Source: Taxillus chinensis
Lineage: Eukaryota; Streptophyta; Magnoliopsida; Santalales; Loranthaceae
Assembly (NCBI GenBank): GCA_023512835.1
Contig: CM042084.1
Location: forward strand, 56,226,793-56,290,792
Length of the DNA stretch: 64,000 nucleotides
Direction of reading: 5' to 3'
The translations under genes were made by a program, and so were the position numbers. The first letter of the stretch is position 1, and each line of letters opens with the position of its first letter. Below are positions 30,555 to 43,250 of the stretch, piece by piece. The notes under the pieces were generated by a model. It saw only the letters and a list, made by a program, of their open reading frames with translations, ran no database searches and was not told the DNA's origin.

Positions 30555-32198
30555 TCATAGAAACCATATTATCCACTAATCAATATACCCATTGACCAAC
30601 ATCGTACACCACATTAATGAACAAAAACGGTCCCATAATCCAACAAAATGCTCTATTAATATAGCAACAAATAATAACACATCAACAAGACTTCTACTTT
30701 CTTCCCACCTTATCAATACAACCAACACTTAATTATGATACAACCAATCAATATCCCAAAACAATAATGACCTGAAGGTCCACAACAATATTCAACAGGA
30801 ATCCTCAACAATCAATTACCAATTCTTTCACCATACAATATACATGACACATAGGTCTTCATTCAATAATAAGAAGTCCATATTCCCCTTTCATCGAAAC
30901 ATCTTAACTCATTGATTCCAACCAGATCAAATAAACCTCATAAAAGCCACATGTCATCAATGTATCCAAATAGGTAAATTTGTCAAGATAATCTCAAATA
31001 ATTAATCATGGGATCAATACATCATCAAAGTAATCACACAAAATCAATCAGTGCCTATAATGCACAAACAACGTGGTAACATTTATGCACCCCAACCTAA
31101 TGCATTATAAGATGATCTAACTGATCCTAAGGTAACGCAAAACACATGTAAGGACTGCATTGTTTAGGTGCCCTTCCTTACAGTCTCCCAAGTTCCAAGG
31201 TATCAAACAACCACCCCATTACCTAAGGTCCAACTAGACCAACTATTTTGATACCAAGTTATCACATCCCCAATTCCAAGAGACCAAAAACTAGGAATGC
31301 GATGGATCAAGGGGTTGGTGAGAAGCACCAATGGAAACTCGCTGCAAGTGTTGTCCCAAGATACTTTGTACAAACATACCATGTGTATATCTTGTACATT
31401 CTCAATGACAAATATACAACAATAAATGTCTCAGATGACTAAAACCACTTTCTGTTGGTTGCAGCGGATCGAAAACAGGTTGCAAATGAACTCCATTCCT
31501 AAACTAATTTCCCCCACGTCGGCCGTAGTGGATGGGATCCCAGCCGCGACCGGCCGACAACTACTTTTCTTTTTTCACATCTCGCAACTTGCTCCTTGAT
31601 CTACAACACAACCCTACAACTTTCGACTCTTAGGATTCAACCTTTATACTATAAAACAACATCTTTAGGCCTTAAACAAACATATTCACATATATTTCAA
31701 GCAAGAACAACCACATATCGGACATAACACGGTTTCTTGGATCAAATCTTTGTTTTCTTGATTTCTATATCGGTTCCATGAAATGAATGTTCGTTGGAAC
31801 TTTGAGTTGACTAATAGAATTATGGTAAATGAAACTCTTAACTAAGTGTTGGAATAATTGATCCTCTTATCGAATCTAGTTTGGTATCATCCAATCGAAT
31901 CAAGTTATTCGAATGATATAATTAAAGAACTATATGTTAATGGATGGTACAAGACTTACACGATTTCGATAGTCTTTCTCGAACATACTGGAGAGATTCA
32001 ATGAGAATGGAAGGACCATTGAGACTATTCATCGACAGAACTTGCTCGAAGAAAGATTCAAAGAACTCACTCGAAGATGGTTTATTAGAGTTTTGTATTA
32101 GAAGGATCATCGAGTCAACATGTTCAATACTAGGAGATTCAAAGTAACATTTGAAAGCCTTCAAACTTCAAGACACAAATTCATTAGTACTACATACT
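30555..32198 (-). repeat. old minus-strand gypsy leader and LTR remnant
   Basis: Reversed, the region around 31170-31270 reads GATGTGATAACTTGGTATCA followed by AGTTGGTCTAGTTGGACC and TGCAGTCCTTACATGTGTT. This follows the LTR end, primer site and leader of element E (GTGACAAGTTGGTATCG..., GTAGTCCTTACATGTGTTC). So 31263-32198 would be a decayed LTR and 30555-31262 the leader/gag side. The rest is AT-rich with no readable domain. Confidence 0.45.
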
Positions 32199-33233
32199 TG
32201 TCACGACCTGAATTTCCAACTCGAGGAAACCGGTTCGTGACTCCCCCTTCACTCACCCTAGATAAAGGGTTTGGGTTAAACAATACTACGTAAACATTAC
32301 AAATAACCACAACAATTATTCACGTGCCAAACCACATGCCTTTATTACATTCAAATTCCTTTTTTCATCATTTTCCCGAGGGGGTTATATTAGTTCCTCA
32401 AAATACACAATATGAAAAGCAACAAAACAAATAACTTGTTCTTCCACCTTGGTGTTCTAGCTAACGCCTATAGGTTCCTCGAAAAGACACAAAACACAAT
32501 AGGAGGAGTGAGCAACCACAAATTCAAGAGAGATCATGTCTCTCCAACCCATCCCATGCTCCTAGCATCTACATGATGACGTGCATGAGTGTAGTGTCAT
32601 CGAATAAGATATAAACAAAGTTATAATCAGCATTTATAATTAATGCCACGCATCGGCAAACCACACCAAAGAAGCACAACCATAGCCACAACCACACAAG
32701 TTACCATAACCACAGACCACATAAACTACCACCACACCCACATAGGCTACCACGCTTTCACATAGCACATTTTCAAGCACAATACAATAATATATATTCA
32801 TAACACATCAAATAAACACATGTGTTCAACATCCAACACGTAAGTCATAATCGGGTTAAGTTCACATAATACGTTCTCAAACACAACCCTCCTATAATTC
32901 CCCGAGGTTTTCTATGAGGCTCTACCGCAAAACTACCACAAACAAACTCATAATCCCCACGAACCCCTACCTCATCAACATCAATAAGCATAACATGTCA
33001 ATAAAGGCCAACATTCATATAGGAGATCACACCTATATGAATTTACATATATCCATACACATATCATTTACTTTAATAGTTAACCCTAGAATATGTTCAA
33101 GACGGGTACTAATCCCAACCTCAAATTTGGTTGGTTAGGGTTTCGACTTGGAGGATCTTCCTTGCTCCTTGCTCCACTCCGATTTGTGTCTCTATCTTCC
33201 AAGAATGCAAAGAAGAACGCTCGAACCGACGAC

Positions 33234-33264
<31 letters not shown>
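32199..33264 (-). repeat. truncated gypsy LTR D
   Basis: Starts TGTCACGACCTGAATTTCC, the reversed LTR end. In minus-strand order a (GA)n tract (33234-33263), the donor-like GAGGTTGGG (near 33113), the hairpin with the compensated pair (33013-33042), CACA-rich repeats and the TTCCACCTTGGTG block (near 32446) are present. U3, dyads and TATA are missing beyond 33264, so it is a 3' LTR fragment. The acceptor-like CAG has become CGA (GTGTCTTTTCGAGG). Confidence 0.8.
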
Positions 33265-33268
<4 letters not shown>

Positions 33269-33739
33269 CCCTCCGACTTTTTGAAAAATAATACATAACT
33301 CTAAAATTACTAAACAAGCAAGACATATCGAAAATACGTTATCGCAAGGTCGGCATTGCGATATCACATCGACCACCCTTTTTTGCATCGACCACAAACA
33401 AACAAAGTTATCACATCCATAATGTCATAATACAAATAAAAATGCGATATCACAAATTAACATATCATGCATACCAAACAACTTCAATTTAGAGTGTGAT
33501 GCCTCAATTCGATAATATATACACATATACAGCATAAACCTCATAACACTCATTCCCCACCACATTCTCCAGATGATTCCCAAGATTTCCCACAAAGCTT
33601 GGATCATGCAGACTTTTTACGAGGGGACGCAAACACTAGGACTAATGACAATCCCAGCCACAATAAAAACCACTAACGGTCCCTAACCCTTATAAACCAA
33701 TCGTGAACTTACTACCATGAAGAACAACCATGTGTATAA
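33265..33739. other. no feature recognised
   Basis: AT-rich sequence with no domain, LTR end or repeat array that I can identify. Short stop-bounded frames are not coding. Confidence 0.5.
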
Positions 33740-33944
33740 AATGCCACTAAGGGCAACATTTATATAAAAGATTACACCTATATGAATTTAGATATATATA
33801 TATATATATATATCATCTACTACCTGAAACCTAATCCTAGAATAGGTTTAGGAGAAGTAGAGAATCCCCACCTCATTTTTCGGGTGAACTTAGGGTTCCA
33901 AATTGAAAAACATACTAGGCCGGGTCGACCACGTCGCCCATTAT
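33740..33944 (-). repeat. second gypsy LTR fragment, target of element E
   Basis: On the minus strand it has a donor-like GAGGTGGGGATTCTC and a decayed hairpin (33758-33787) whose inner pairs would be G-U wobbles in the RNA. Element E is inserted at its upper edge, and the continuation at 56027-56071 has similar GGCCG...TCGACCA wording. Confidence 0.55.
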
Positions 33945-34412
33945 TGTAAAAATTCGTATTTGGGTAGGATTGAGAGATAGCCATTCACTAGGAATGCAAC
34001 TATCTCGACGGTAGTGTAGCCATCGGTGTGAGCATTTTGGTAATACTTGGGCTCGATTCGGAGTCGGGGCCCTAGTGGCCCGATTGTTGACTTTATCGTG
34101 TTAATTGGTTGACTTTACGTTTATGCGGTCCTTTGAGTGTGATAATATCTCAATAGTATTGTGCTTGTCATTTCGAGCATTTTGATAAGAATTGAGTTCA
34201 TTTTGGAGTTCGTGGACCTTGGGAGGTCAATTATTGCCGGGAGGCTAATTATTGGCAAGAGGATAAATAATTAAGAAACCGCCATATCCCTTTAATTGCT
34301 TGGTGCGTGTGTGTTTGAGCAAGAGAGAGCGAGAGAGCGAGAGAGAGAATTTAAGAGCTTCCTTTGGTGCTTCGGGGCAATTTAGCTCATGGATCGCAAA
34401 TAATCTTTCCAG

Positions 34413-35805
34413 GTAGGTGTCCTTGAACGCCTTATCTTGATTGCGTCCTTGGATATGCACGAATTTGTCATGATTTATGACATTGAGCATGAACCCTAGG
34501 TTTTGGGTGAAATCCAATTTGGGTTAGATCTAATGGTTTAAGATATGATCCGTGGTTAAGAACCGATTTATATCATTGTGGGTATGTATTTTTGTTGTTA
34601 CCTGTCGATTTAAAGGCATTTAGGACACGTTTTAAGGTAGATATTGTAGTCTCGTTGCCTAAAACGTGTGTTTGTGAGCGTCTTGGGGTCACGAGGTTGA
34701 TTCCAGATGAAGAACGCCAAAAACGATGATGAATAGTACCACGGGTGTGTCAAGAATGCGTAGTCCGCAGCTTAGTCCGGATTAGTTAGTCCGGACAGTT
34801 AGTCCAGACGGTGGGAAGTTAGTCCAAATCGGAGGAAGGTAGTCCGGATTAGTTAGTCCAGATCAGGGGGAGTTAGTCCGGATCAGTGGGAAGCAACCGG
34901 ATCAATGGTAGTGGGTGCTTTCCAAGCTTTCGCTATCAAAGGGTACCGGATCGACCACTTGACCACCATTTATATTGTAACCATTAAGTCAAGTATTATA
35001 CTTAAGTTACAATGTAAATAATAAATAACCCCCTTTCGATTCAAAGAAAAATACTAGAAAATTAAATTCTCACTCTTTCAAAATGTAAAAATTGGGATTT
35101 AGTGTAAAATATCGGAAAAATCCGCTTTTTCGTAGAGGGTGAATTTTTGGAAAGTGGGGTTAGACATCTCGTAAAAATCAAAAAAAAAAAAACAAGATTA
35201 TCTTAGTTATAATATGGAGACCCAATGGCGGGACTTTTATTGCAAGAAAATAACTAGCATGAGTATCTTCTTTCTGGATCAAGGTATGAGGATTAATTTT
35301 TGAAGACTCGGCCACGCTTATAAAGGGTGGTTTGTGGATCTACATGCCATACCGGTGTTAGTATGTTGCTTTGAGGATTTAGAGCCTTGGGCTCTATGAT
35401 TTGTTAGGTTCTCACCGTGATGACAAGTCATGGCCTCGAGTTGAGTCGTTAGGCTCATGGAGCTAGGGCCGAGTGCCCTAAGCCGGAGCCGTTGAGCTTA
35501 TGTAGCTAGGACCGAGTGCCTTAAGTCGAGATCCTATTGAGGATCGTGTTGAGCCATTGAGTTCGTGAGACGGTGAGTTCGTGGGAGCTGGGGCCGAGTG
35601 CCCTTAGCCGGGATCCTCGTTGAGGATCGTGGACAAGTCATCCCTGTAGGTAGGCTGGGTCCCGATGTTTGTTTGTAAGCTGAGTCTTGATGATTGTGCA
35701 CACTATACGGTGCACGAGTACATTGAGCATATAGTATAGACTTAAATGTTTGCATGATGTGGAGTTTCAGTGGTCACCTATTGAGCTTGTAGCTCACCTT
35801 TTCAG
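34413..35805 (+). other. predicted intron inside element E LTR
   Basis: Donor-like CAG|GTAGGT and acceptor-like CACCTTTTCAG, with AGCTCAC just upstream. In the 3' LTR the donor is TAG|GTAAGT (start 54262), a consensus plant donor, and the acceptor is a long pyrimidine tract ending CCCTTTCTCAG (55658). The same plan occurs in the otherwise unrelated A/B/F/H LTRs. Confidence 0.45.
34761..34890 (+). repeat. TTAGTCCGGATCAGTGG minisatellite in element E LTR
   Basis: Around eight imperfect copies of TTAGTCCGGATTAG / TTAGTCCGGATCAGTGG. The 3' LTR has a fuller array at about 54584-54732. Confidence 0.85.
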
Positions 35806-36174
35806 TGTGACCCGAGACTAGTGGAGGACTATCTTCTAGGAGGATGTGCCCACTACTTGGATGTATGATATAGTATTGTATTTTGTATTGTATTATGTGT
35901 TATATCCCGGACATGGGTCCGTGGACAGTTGTATGCGCATACTGTTTGTGATGTGATGTATGTATGACTATTTGACTTATTATATGCATGATGATGTATA
36001 AGAAAGTATAGGATTACCTTCGATGGTATGATTGTAAAGGTTTGCATAATTGAGACAAAGACCGCGGTGTAGTTCTATTGGTGCTAGTCACCAACCACTT
36101 AACCTTTCGAGTGTAGGCAAGGAGAAGTCATGTTCCTGGTTCCGAGTTCCCTAGAATTTGGGGGCGTGACAAGT

Positions 36175-36187
36175 TGGTATCGTGAGC
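36175..36187 (+). promoter_or_regulatory. element E primer-binding site, altered
   Basis: TGGTATCGTGAGC replaces TGGTATCAGAGC (an extra base and a change in the middle). It lies three bases after the LTR end. Leader sequence follows to about 36582, related to that of A but diverged. Confidence 0.8.
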
Positions 36188-36582
36188 ATGGTCTAGCGAA
36201 CCTAGGTTAGTGAGGGGTGGTTAATTGATCCCATGTGACTTGGAAAACTATAGGGAGGGCGCCTGATCAACGTAGTCCTTACATGTGTTCTAGTTATGTC
36301 GGTGTTAGTTAGATCATCCTAGGAGCATATATGGGGTTGGATTTCTAGTGGGATGATCGGGTGCATATAGGGCACTAGATTGTCTTTTGTGTGTAATATG
36401 ATTGCATTTGGTGCCTGAATGGCATGTGGCCGTGAGAGCCAGGACTTGATTTTTGTGTGCCCCGATGGTTGTGGTCCTACGGGTCATGTGGTGAGAACCT
36501 ACGGGTTGGTTTCGTGCCTTTTGATGGCTGTTTGTCAGCCGGTGCTAGTGTTGATCGTTCGTTGTTTGTTGTTGTGGCCGGT

Positions 36583-37840
36583 GGATGGCACCACCGAGGA
36601 GAGTTGTCCGAGGTCAGGGCCGGTAGAGGAGCCCAAGATAGAGTCGGGGCATTAAGGGCAGCAGAGCCCGCAGCAGAGTTCGCAGGCTCCCGTTGTGGGA
36701 CCTGACTTGGCTCAGGTGTTGCTTCAGTTACAAGAGGCCATGCAGGGTATGTAGGGCTCGATGAGGGAGATGACTAGGGAGGTAGATGAGCCTGAAAAGG
36801 CAGCGGCGAGATCAGCAGCCACCGCAGCCTCAGCAGCAGGAGGCGAGGGTGGTGCAAGATGTGCACCAGCAGGAGGTCGTGACAGAGCCAGCGCAACGAT
36901 GGGTGGACTAGGCTGCATAGTTTTTGAAACAAGCACCTAGGACTTTTGAGGATGGTTCACGGCCATAGGCAGCCGAGGACTGGACTAGGTGGACAGAGGA
37001 CATCTTTGAGATGATTGAGGTTCCAGATGAGGAGCAGGTCCGAGTGTCGACCCACTATCTGTTGGGTATCCCACGTAGGTGGTGGGAGTCCACTAGAGTT
37101 GTCCATGGCAGTCAGATGAGCTAGAGAGAGTTTGTGGAGCGCTTCTTTGGGGGAGTATTTTTCCTGACTCGTTACACTATGCGTGACGGAGAGAGTATTA
37201 TGAGCTTCGGTAGGGTAGCAAGACCGTGGCGAGTATGTGCAAGCCTTCGCGTATTTAGGGCATTTTGCTCTTAAGGCTTGGGGAAAAGGAAACTCGTAAG
37301 ACATAGGACTTTATTCAAGACTTGAGGCCATCTTTGAAAAATAAGTTGGAGGTGATGCGGCCACCAACTACAGGGAGGCGGTCGACAAGGCACTTATTAT
37401 TGAGCGAGGGCCAGGATCACGCAAGAGCCCGAGACCGGGAGGTTCAAGTAGGTCCGAGTAAGAAGAGGCGCAGTGAGGAGAGCGGTCGCCGGCCCCGAGG
37501 GAAGCGGTGCAGGGTTTCCAGCCAAGTGATGGGACCCCGTGAGAGTTTAGCCAATCGGAGGTCGCTACTTATTGGAGTTGTGGTTTGATCGGACATTTGT
37601 CGATGGACTACCCGAGAAAAAGGATGACATGTTACCGATACGGGGAAGGTGGGACATGGAGCTAGGGAATGTGTTACCTTTAGCTCGACCAATAGTGTAG
37701 GCCCTCGTCCGAGAGAGCATGGACATGGGGAGTTGGGCTTCATCTCGGAGGTCGGTGTCACCGACACAGCACGCAGCGAGACCAGCTGTGCAGCAGCCTC
37801 AGAGGAGGCGTAGGGTCAGGTCGATCGCCAGGCAAGGCCC
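36583..37840 (+). pseudogene. element E gag, heavily decayed
   Basis: Begins ATGGCACCACCGAGGAGAGTT (MAPPRRV, parallel to MPPRRV of A). Stops appear within 15 codons. Recognisable pieces are EYVQAFAYLGHFALKAWGK, a KALIIERGPGSRK linker and a degraded knuckle (YWSCGLIGHLSMDYP...CYRYGEGG) near 37573-37665. The gag-like segment ends where complex F begins. Confidence 0.65.
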
Positions 37841-38401
37841 CGTAATGACCCGTGTTTTGGGATGTGAGGAGTTTGTTGCGGTTATGCCTTTTGGGTGCAA
37901 TTGTTGGATTTTAGGGAGTTTTATCCCAACACACATTGGCTAGAACACTTTGTTTGATGGTGAGTAAAGCTAGGGGCAAGATTTGAGCTCGGAGGAAGCT
38001 TTTGGGGCCGCACGCGACAATGAACGTGACAATGGTTGTCATGGGCAGTGAGGTTTTTGCATGGGAGCCTTCCTAACGTTGTTCTAAAGCTTGGGGAAAA
38101 ATCTTAGGGCATTTGGAGCTTGCACGTGAGAATGGTCTTTGTCACGTGCAGCCATATTTTTGCACCATCACCTTAGTTTTGTTATTCTAGTAATCTTTTT
38201 CCAAAGGACCATGTTTGAATTGTGGATATTTTGGAATGTATGGACGCGGAAAGGTTATAGTGTGTCATCAAAACTACGTCGTTTTGATGTTGGGGTTCAC
38301 TTAATCAAAACTACGTCATTTTGATATTGAGGTGTCTATATAAAGAGGTGGAGGTCTCCTTGTTTTAGGTTTAGGGTTTTCCATCAGCCACCGCAGCCGT
38401 C

Positions 38402-38443
<42 letters not shown>

Positions 38444-39579
38444 TGGTCTTGCTGTAGTGATTCGCGGGAGTGGACGGAGTTTGGCGTGCAGGCAAGAACA
38501 TAAAGGATCCTTGAGGTAGGGGTTCTGTTCCTTGAATCTATCCCAGGGTTTTGGCCTGGGGCTTGAGTATATATGTAAATAAATTTAAATCCATATAGGT
38601 GTGATCTCTTATATGGATGTTGGCCTTCAATGGCGTTTTTGGTTTAGTACTGACGTTGAGACTGGGTTTGAGGCTGTTGATATGCCTATGCGACTATGCG
38701 GGTTACGTGTTTGATTTTATGCCTGTGTGGCTATGTATGTTACGTGTTTGATTTTATGCCTGTGTGGCTATATATGTTAGGTGTTTGATTTTATGCATGT
38801 GTGGCTATGTATGTTAGGTGTTTGATATTATGCCTGGGTGGTATGCATGTTAAGTGTTTGATGTTTTGCTTATGAGGCCGAGTTGATGCTACGTGTTTGT
38901 TGGTGGGCCTATGTGGCTGTGGATTGTGCTTGAGAGGCAGTGGATGTTAGCCCGAGAGGTCATGAACGGGTGCCTCGAGAGGCAATGATTGTGGAGCCTG
39001 TGGCTATGGATAAGTGCCCGAGAGGCGATGATCGTGAGCCCGTGTGGGTGAGGATATGCGTGGGCTGTGTGGCCGTGGGCCATTTGTATTGACTTGTCTT
39101 CAAATTGTCTATTATACCTATTTATACCCGTTTAGATATTCGTGCCATGCCACCGCACTTGTAGACGTGGCATTAGATGCTAAGAGCATGGGACGGGTTA
39201 AGGGAGACATGATCCTACGGGTGTGGGTTGCTCACCCCTCCCGCTATGATGTGTTTTCTTTTTCAGAACTTATAAGCGTTAGGAACACCAAGGTGGAAGG
39301 CATCTGTTTGCTCTTTTATTTTTATTACGGAGGTTTTGGGGAAGGTATGTAACCCCAGTGGAAACGTTGTAAAATGGGAATGAATTGTAATAAAGGCACA
39401 TTGTATGCATTTATTCTCGGTTTTATGCTTAATAAAGATTATTGATTCCAGTCATGAATATCTGTTGTGGATGTGTACGATGTCTTGTATGGATATTTGA
39501 CTTTCTATATTAACCCCTTGCCCCCGCGTGGGAAAGGGAGTTACGAAGGTTTCCTCGGGTTGGAAATCCGGGCGTGACA
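37841..39579 (+). repeat. complex F 5' LTR
   Basis: 1,739 bases; the first base is C where relatives have T. G-box inverted repeat 38122-38149, dyads at 38267 and 38304 (spacing 37), TATATAA 38337-38343, GA tract, predicted intron 38516-39266 (GAG|GTAGGG ... TTTTTCAG), hairpin 38589-38618 with a G-U wobble, GTGTTTGATTTTATGCCTG repeats (38700-38860). Confidence 0.9.
38695..39060 (+). repeat. minisatellite of complex F LTR
   Basis: Four to five units of GTGTTTGATTTTATGCCTG with a following TGTGGCTATGTATGTTA part (about 36 bases each), then a second array of (G/C)CCGAGAGGC(A/G)(A/G)TGA type. The same two arrays recur in the other two F LTRs. Confidence 0.8.
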
Positions 39580-39582
39580 ACA

Positions 39583-39595
39583 TGGTATCGAGAGC
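39583..39595 (+). promoter_or_regulatory. complex F primer-binding site, altered
   Basis: TGGTATCGAGAGC has one extra base compared with TGGTATCAGAGC. It lies three bases after the LTR end. Confidence 0.85.
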
Positions 39596-40065
39596 ATGGT
39601 CTAGTTGGCCTAGGTAAGGACGGATCTGGTTATCTTGAGTCCTTTGGAGGAGCCGGGAGGGACATGACTGATCAACATGGTCCTCCTTGAGCCTCCAAGG
39701 TGTACTTGCGGTAGTCCGGACCTGAGGTAGATTTGCATGCATTGGCATTCGGGCACTAGTTGCATTTGTCGCTTATGGGTGATTGTGTGGAAACTATGAT
39801 AAAGCTAGAAAGCATGAATATCGTGATAAAGTTTAAAACATGTGCAACTCTGAATTTTCTTGAATACCATGAGCATGATAGCAAGGAAAAATCCTTGTTT
39901 GTTTGAAATGTGCGGCAATGTGATATAGCCGTGTATAATGTGGATTGATGCAATGTATATGTGACATGCCATGTGATAATAGGATTGATAAATGGGGTAA
40001 GTAGTGACACGCGATAGATTATGAATGTGTTTTGACGGTTGTTTCGCTTACTTCGTGTAGTAAGA

Positions 40066-41330
40066 ATGCCACCGGTGAGAGCGACACATGCGTCCGAGGC
40101 GGGTGGGCTGATGAGTCATTTGCCCATGAGGGTCTTGGTGCGGGGCAGCCCAACTGGAGGACTTGCTGTGTTGGCACACTGCGAGAGAGCATCCGGACTG
40201 GAAGTCCGAGAGCCGAGGCAGGGTATCCGACAAGAAGTTCGGGAGGAGGTTCGCCGTGAGATGCGGCATAGCGGGGGAGCCACCACCACCACTAGAAGGG
40301 AATTACCTCGTGAGCATGAGAGTTCGCCAGGTGGCATACCGATTCGTGGAGAAGATGACGTGGTGACGAGGTTTCCAAAGGAACAACCTCCAAGATTCAA
40401 GGGGGAGGGGGACCAAGTAATAGTTGAGCATTGGTTGAGGCAAATTGAGCATGTGTTCTCCTTTCTCCTGCCCTGGGAGGAGGATAAAGTGAGACCGGCC
40501 ATTCGACACGGTGAAGGGAATGCTTGGAGTGGTGGCGAGTATCACAGGGAGCCATGTAGTGTAGTGCATGCCATGGAAGGATTCTTGCAACTTTTCCATG
40601 ATGAGTTCTTCCCCGAGTCGCCAAGGTGGCAAAAGAGGGAGGAATTCAGCAATAGAGGCAGGATCGAGGACGGTGCCCTAGTATGAGCACGAGTTCCGGG
40701 GCTTGAGTAGATTTGTTCCTCAGATCGTGGCAAAGGAGGACCTAAAGGCCCACAAGTTCACTTTGGGCCTTAGGCCGCCCCAGCGAGAGTGGCGATTCTC
40801 TGTTTGAGGTCTTATCTCGAGGTTGTTGAGACTGCTCGTATAGTCGAGAGAGAGCCGGATGATGGGAGGCGGTCCACCGGGGTCGCCCGTGCGGGGTGGG
40901 TCAGATTGGGATTCGGATCCAAGAGGCCCAAGACCGAGGAAAGAGATGGTAGTTCCTTCTACAACCGGGGTCAACCATCCGTGAACCCGGTGGAGGTTCG
41001 CCTTTGGTGGCAATGAACAGGGAGGTTCAACGGGAGGTCTTCCCGGCCGGTTGTCTTTGTTATGGGGAGCAAGGCCACGTCAAAGGGAGTGTCCCAAGAA
41101 AGACCACGGTGCAACAACCTGGGCGGGAGGGCCATTTGTGTAGGGTTTGGTGCAGGAGTGGCCACGGGGAGCAGGAGGCTTGACATCTAGCATGAGGAGG
41201 ATGCTAGTTCCCGTGCACCCGGCCGGAGAGGCTGGTGCGCTGCGATGCTGATGGTCAGCAGATCTAGCCGGACCCGACCTCCAGGGGAGGCCTGAGTGGC
41301 GATAACCGAAGCCGGAGGCAGCCATGGCGG
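40066..41330 (+). pseudogene. complex F gag, broken
   Basis: Starts MPPVRATHASEAGG and stays open for 206 codons, though an indel (near 40105) puts part of the N-terminus out of frame. The core is present (RQIEHVFSFLLPWEEDKV, EGFLQLFHDEFFPE). Later frames carry KAHKFTLGLRPP, a linker and a decayed knuckle near 41060-41140. Single-base losses are frequent. Confidence 0.8.
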
Positions 41331-41454
41331 GAACCATCCAGTGGGGGAGCCGACCAGTGGCACGGGCCAAGGGAGGGTGTTTCAGACTGGACGCAACACC
41401 CCAGGAGGATGCCGAGCTACCACCTCCATCGGCGGAGGGTGGAACAGACCTTCG

Positions 41455-42060
41455 GTGGTTAGAGGTACCCTCTTGATCTCTCGTACGCTTGTTTCCTCTT
41501 TTTGATACGGGTGCATCCTGTTCATTTGTTCTTGAACTTCGATCGAGGGATTGGGGTTAGCATGTGTTGAGGGCGAGAGAGACCCCTAGTAGTGGAGTCT
41601 CCGATGTGGGAGGTGTGATTGAGGTGCGGCGTGTTTGTCGAGATTACTGCAACCCATAGGAGATGTAGAGCTTAATTTTGATTTACATGTGATGCCTATG
41701 AGGACGTTTGACTTGATCCTGGGTATGGATTGGCTTATGGCTTTCCGGGCCAAGATAGATTATTATCGGGGGCTTTTTATCCTTCGTGTCACCTTCGCAG
41801 GACTTCATGCACCCTGCAGGGGGAGTGGGACCGTGAGTCGAGTCAAGTCGGGCAAGAGTTGGACCTGTGGGGTGCCATTACCCATAGGTTGGCAGCCCCG
41901 ACCTTGGCCGAGGAGGGGAAAGTGGATAAGAGAGTATGGCCAGCTTGTTGACCAATTTCAAGATGTCTTTCCCGACCAATTGAGGAGTCTACCTCCTAAG
42001 AGAAGTGTGGAGTTCACCATTGAGTTTGTACTGGGACCGGCCCAATCTCCCTAGTGGCAT
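41455..42060 (+). pseudogene. complex F protease remnant
   Basis: VRGTLLISRTLVSSF is followed by a frameshift in the active-site region (TTTTTGATACGGGTGCATCC, which would read FDTGAS in the proper frame). [21 protein letters not shown] is intact near 41695-41760. The linker ([19 protein letters not shown]) follows in a third frame. Confidence 0.75.
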
Positions 42061-43250
42061 ATCATATGGGGCCAACCGGAGCTGAGGAGCTTCAGGAGGC
42101 AACTAAAGGAGTTGGTGGACTAGGGGTATATCGGACCAAGTACCTCACCCGGGGTGCTCCGGTCTCTTTGCAAAGAAGGCAGATGGCACGCTACGCCTAC
42201 ATCGACTACGGAAGCTGAATTTGGTGACTGGAAGAACAAGTATCCGTTACCTCGGATGGATGACCTATTTGACCAATTGAGTGGGGCACATGGTTTTCCA
42301 AGATCGATCTACGATCGGAGTATCATCGCTTAAGGGTTAGGGAAGAGGACATCCCTAAGACGCCTTTCGGTGCCGCTATGGACACTATGAGTGGGTAGTG
42401 ATGCCTTTTGGGCTCACTAATGTACCAACACTGTTCATGTATTTGATGAACCAGGTCTTTGCTCCATACTTGGACTCTTTTGTGGTGCGTTTATAGCGAT
42501 ATCTTGGTATATTCCAATGACGAGAAAGATCATGTAGAGCATTTGGCGACGTGTTTGCAAACCTTGAGGGACCAAGTTGTTTGCTAAGTTTAGCAAATGT
42601 GAGTTTTTGATGCGGGAGGTTTATTTTCTTGGCCATGTAGTGTCGTCTATAGGGGTTAGAGTTTACCGGCCAAGATTGAGGTTGTATCATTGTGGGAGAG
42701 GCCAACCAATGTCTTTGAGGTTCGTAGTTTCCTTGGCTTGGCGCGGTATTATCGCCGCTTTGTGGAGGGCTTCTCCCGTTTGGCGGCTCCTATCACGCGT
42801 TGACCGGGAAGGAGTGAAGTTTGAATGGACTAACAAGTGTCGCTAATGGGTGAGGCTCTCAAACTCGTTTGACCACTGCATCCGTGTTGAGGTTACCTAG
42901 GAGGATATCCCATATGAGGTATATTATGATGCGTCGAAGATTGGTTTGGGGTGTGTCTTTACGCAGAGCACAGTGTGGCAGTTATGGGTCGAGGCAAATA
43001 AACCTCATGAGAAAATTACTCTACTCATGATCTTGAGTTGGCGGTCGTCATCTTTGCTTTAAAGAGTTGGCGGCATTACCTCTTGGGGGAGAAGTTTGTA
43101 GTGTTCTCGGATCACAAGAGCCTTCGGTACATCTTTACCGAGAAGGACTTGAATTTGAGCGAGAGGAGACGGGGGGGAGTATTTGCAGACCTTTGACTTT
43201 ACTCTTGCCTATACCTGGCAAGGGCAATGTTGTAGGCCCGGCGCATTGAG
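42061..43250 (+). pseudogene. complex F RT and RNase H, heavily broken
   Basis: Fragments of the RT core (KKADGTL, MPFGLTN, [10 protein letters not shown]) and RNase H ([30 protein letters not shown]) occur in successive frames. The catalytic FIDD region near 42490 has lost bases (GTGCGTTTATAGCGATATC where A has GTGTTTATCGACGATATC), so one aspartate codon is destroyed. Confidence 0.8.

Larger units (their letters stand above)
33945..36171 (+). repeat. element E 5' LTR
   Basis: A different family from A/B/F/H. It has a degraded TATA region (GGATAAATAA, near 34261), a GA tract (34322-34348), a donor-like CCAG|GTAGGT (intron start 34413), a TTAGTCCGG minisatellite (34761-34890), TTGAGC(T/C)...GTGGAGCTAGGG(C/A)CGAGTGCC repeats (35440-35620), CTCAC and an acceptor-like CTTTTCAG (35805). 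Confidence 0.92.
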
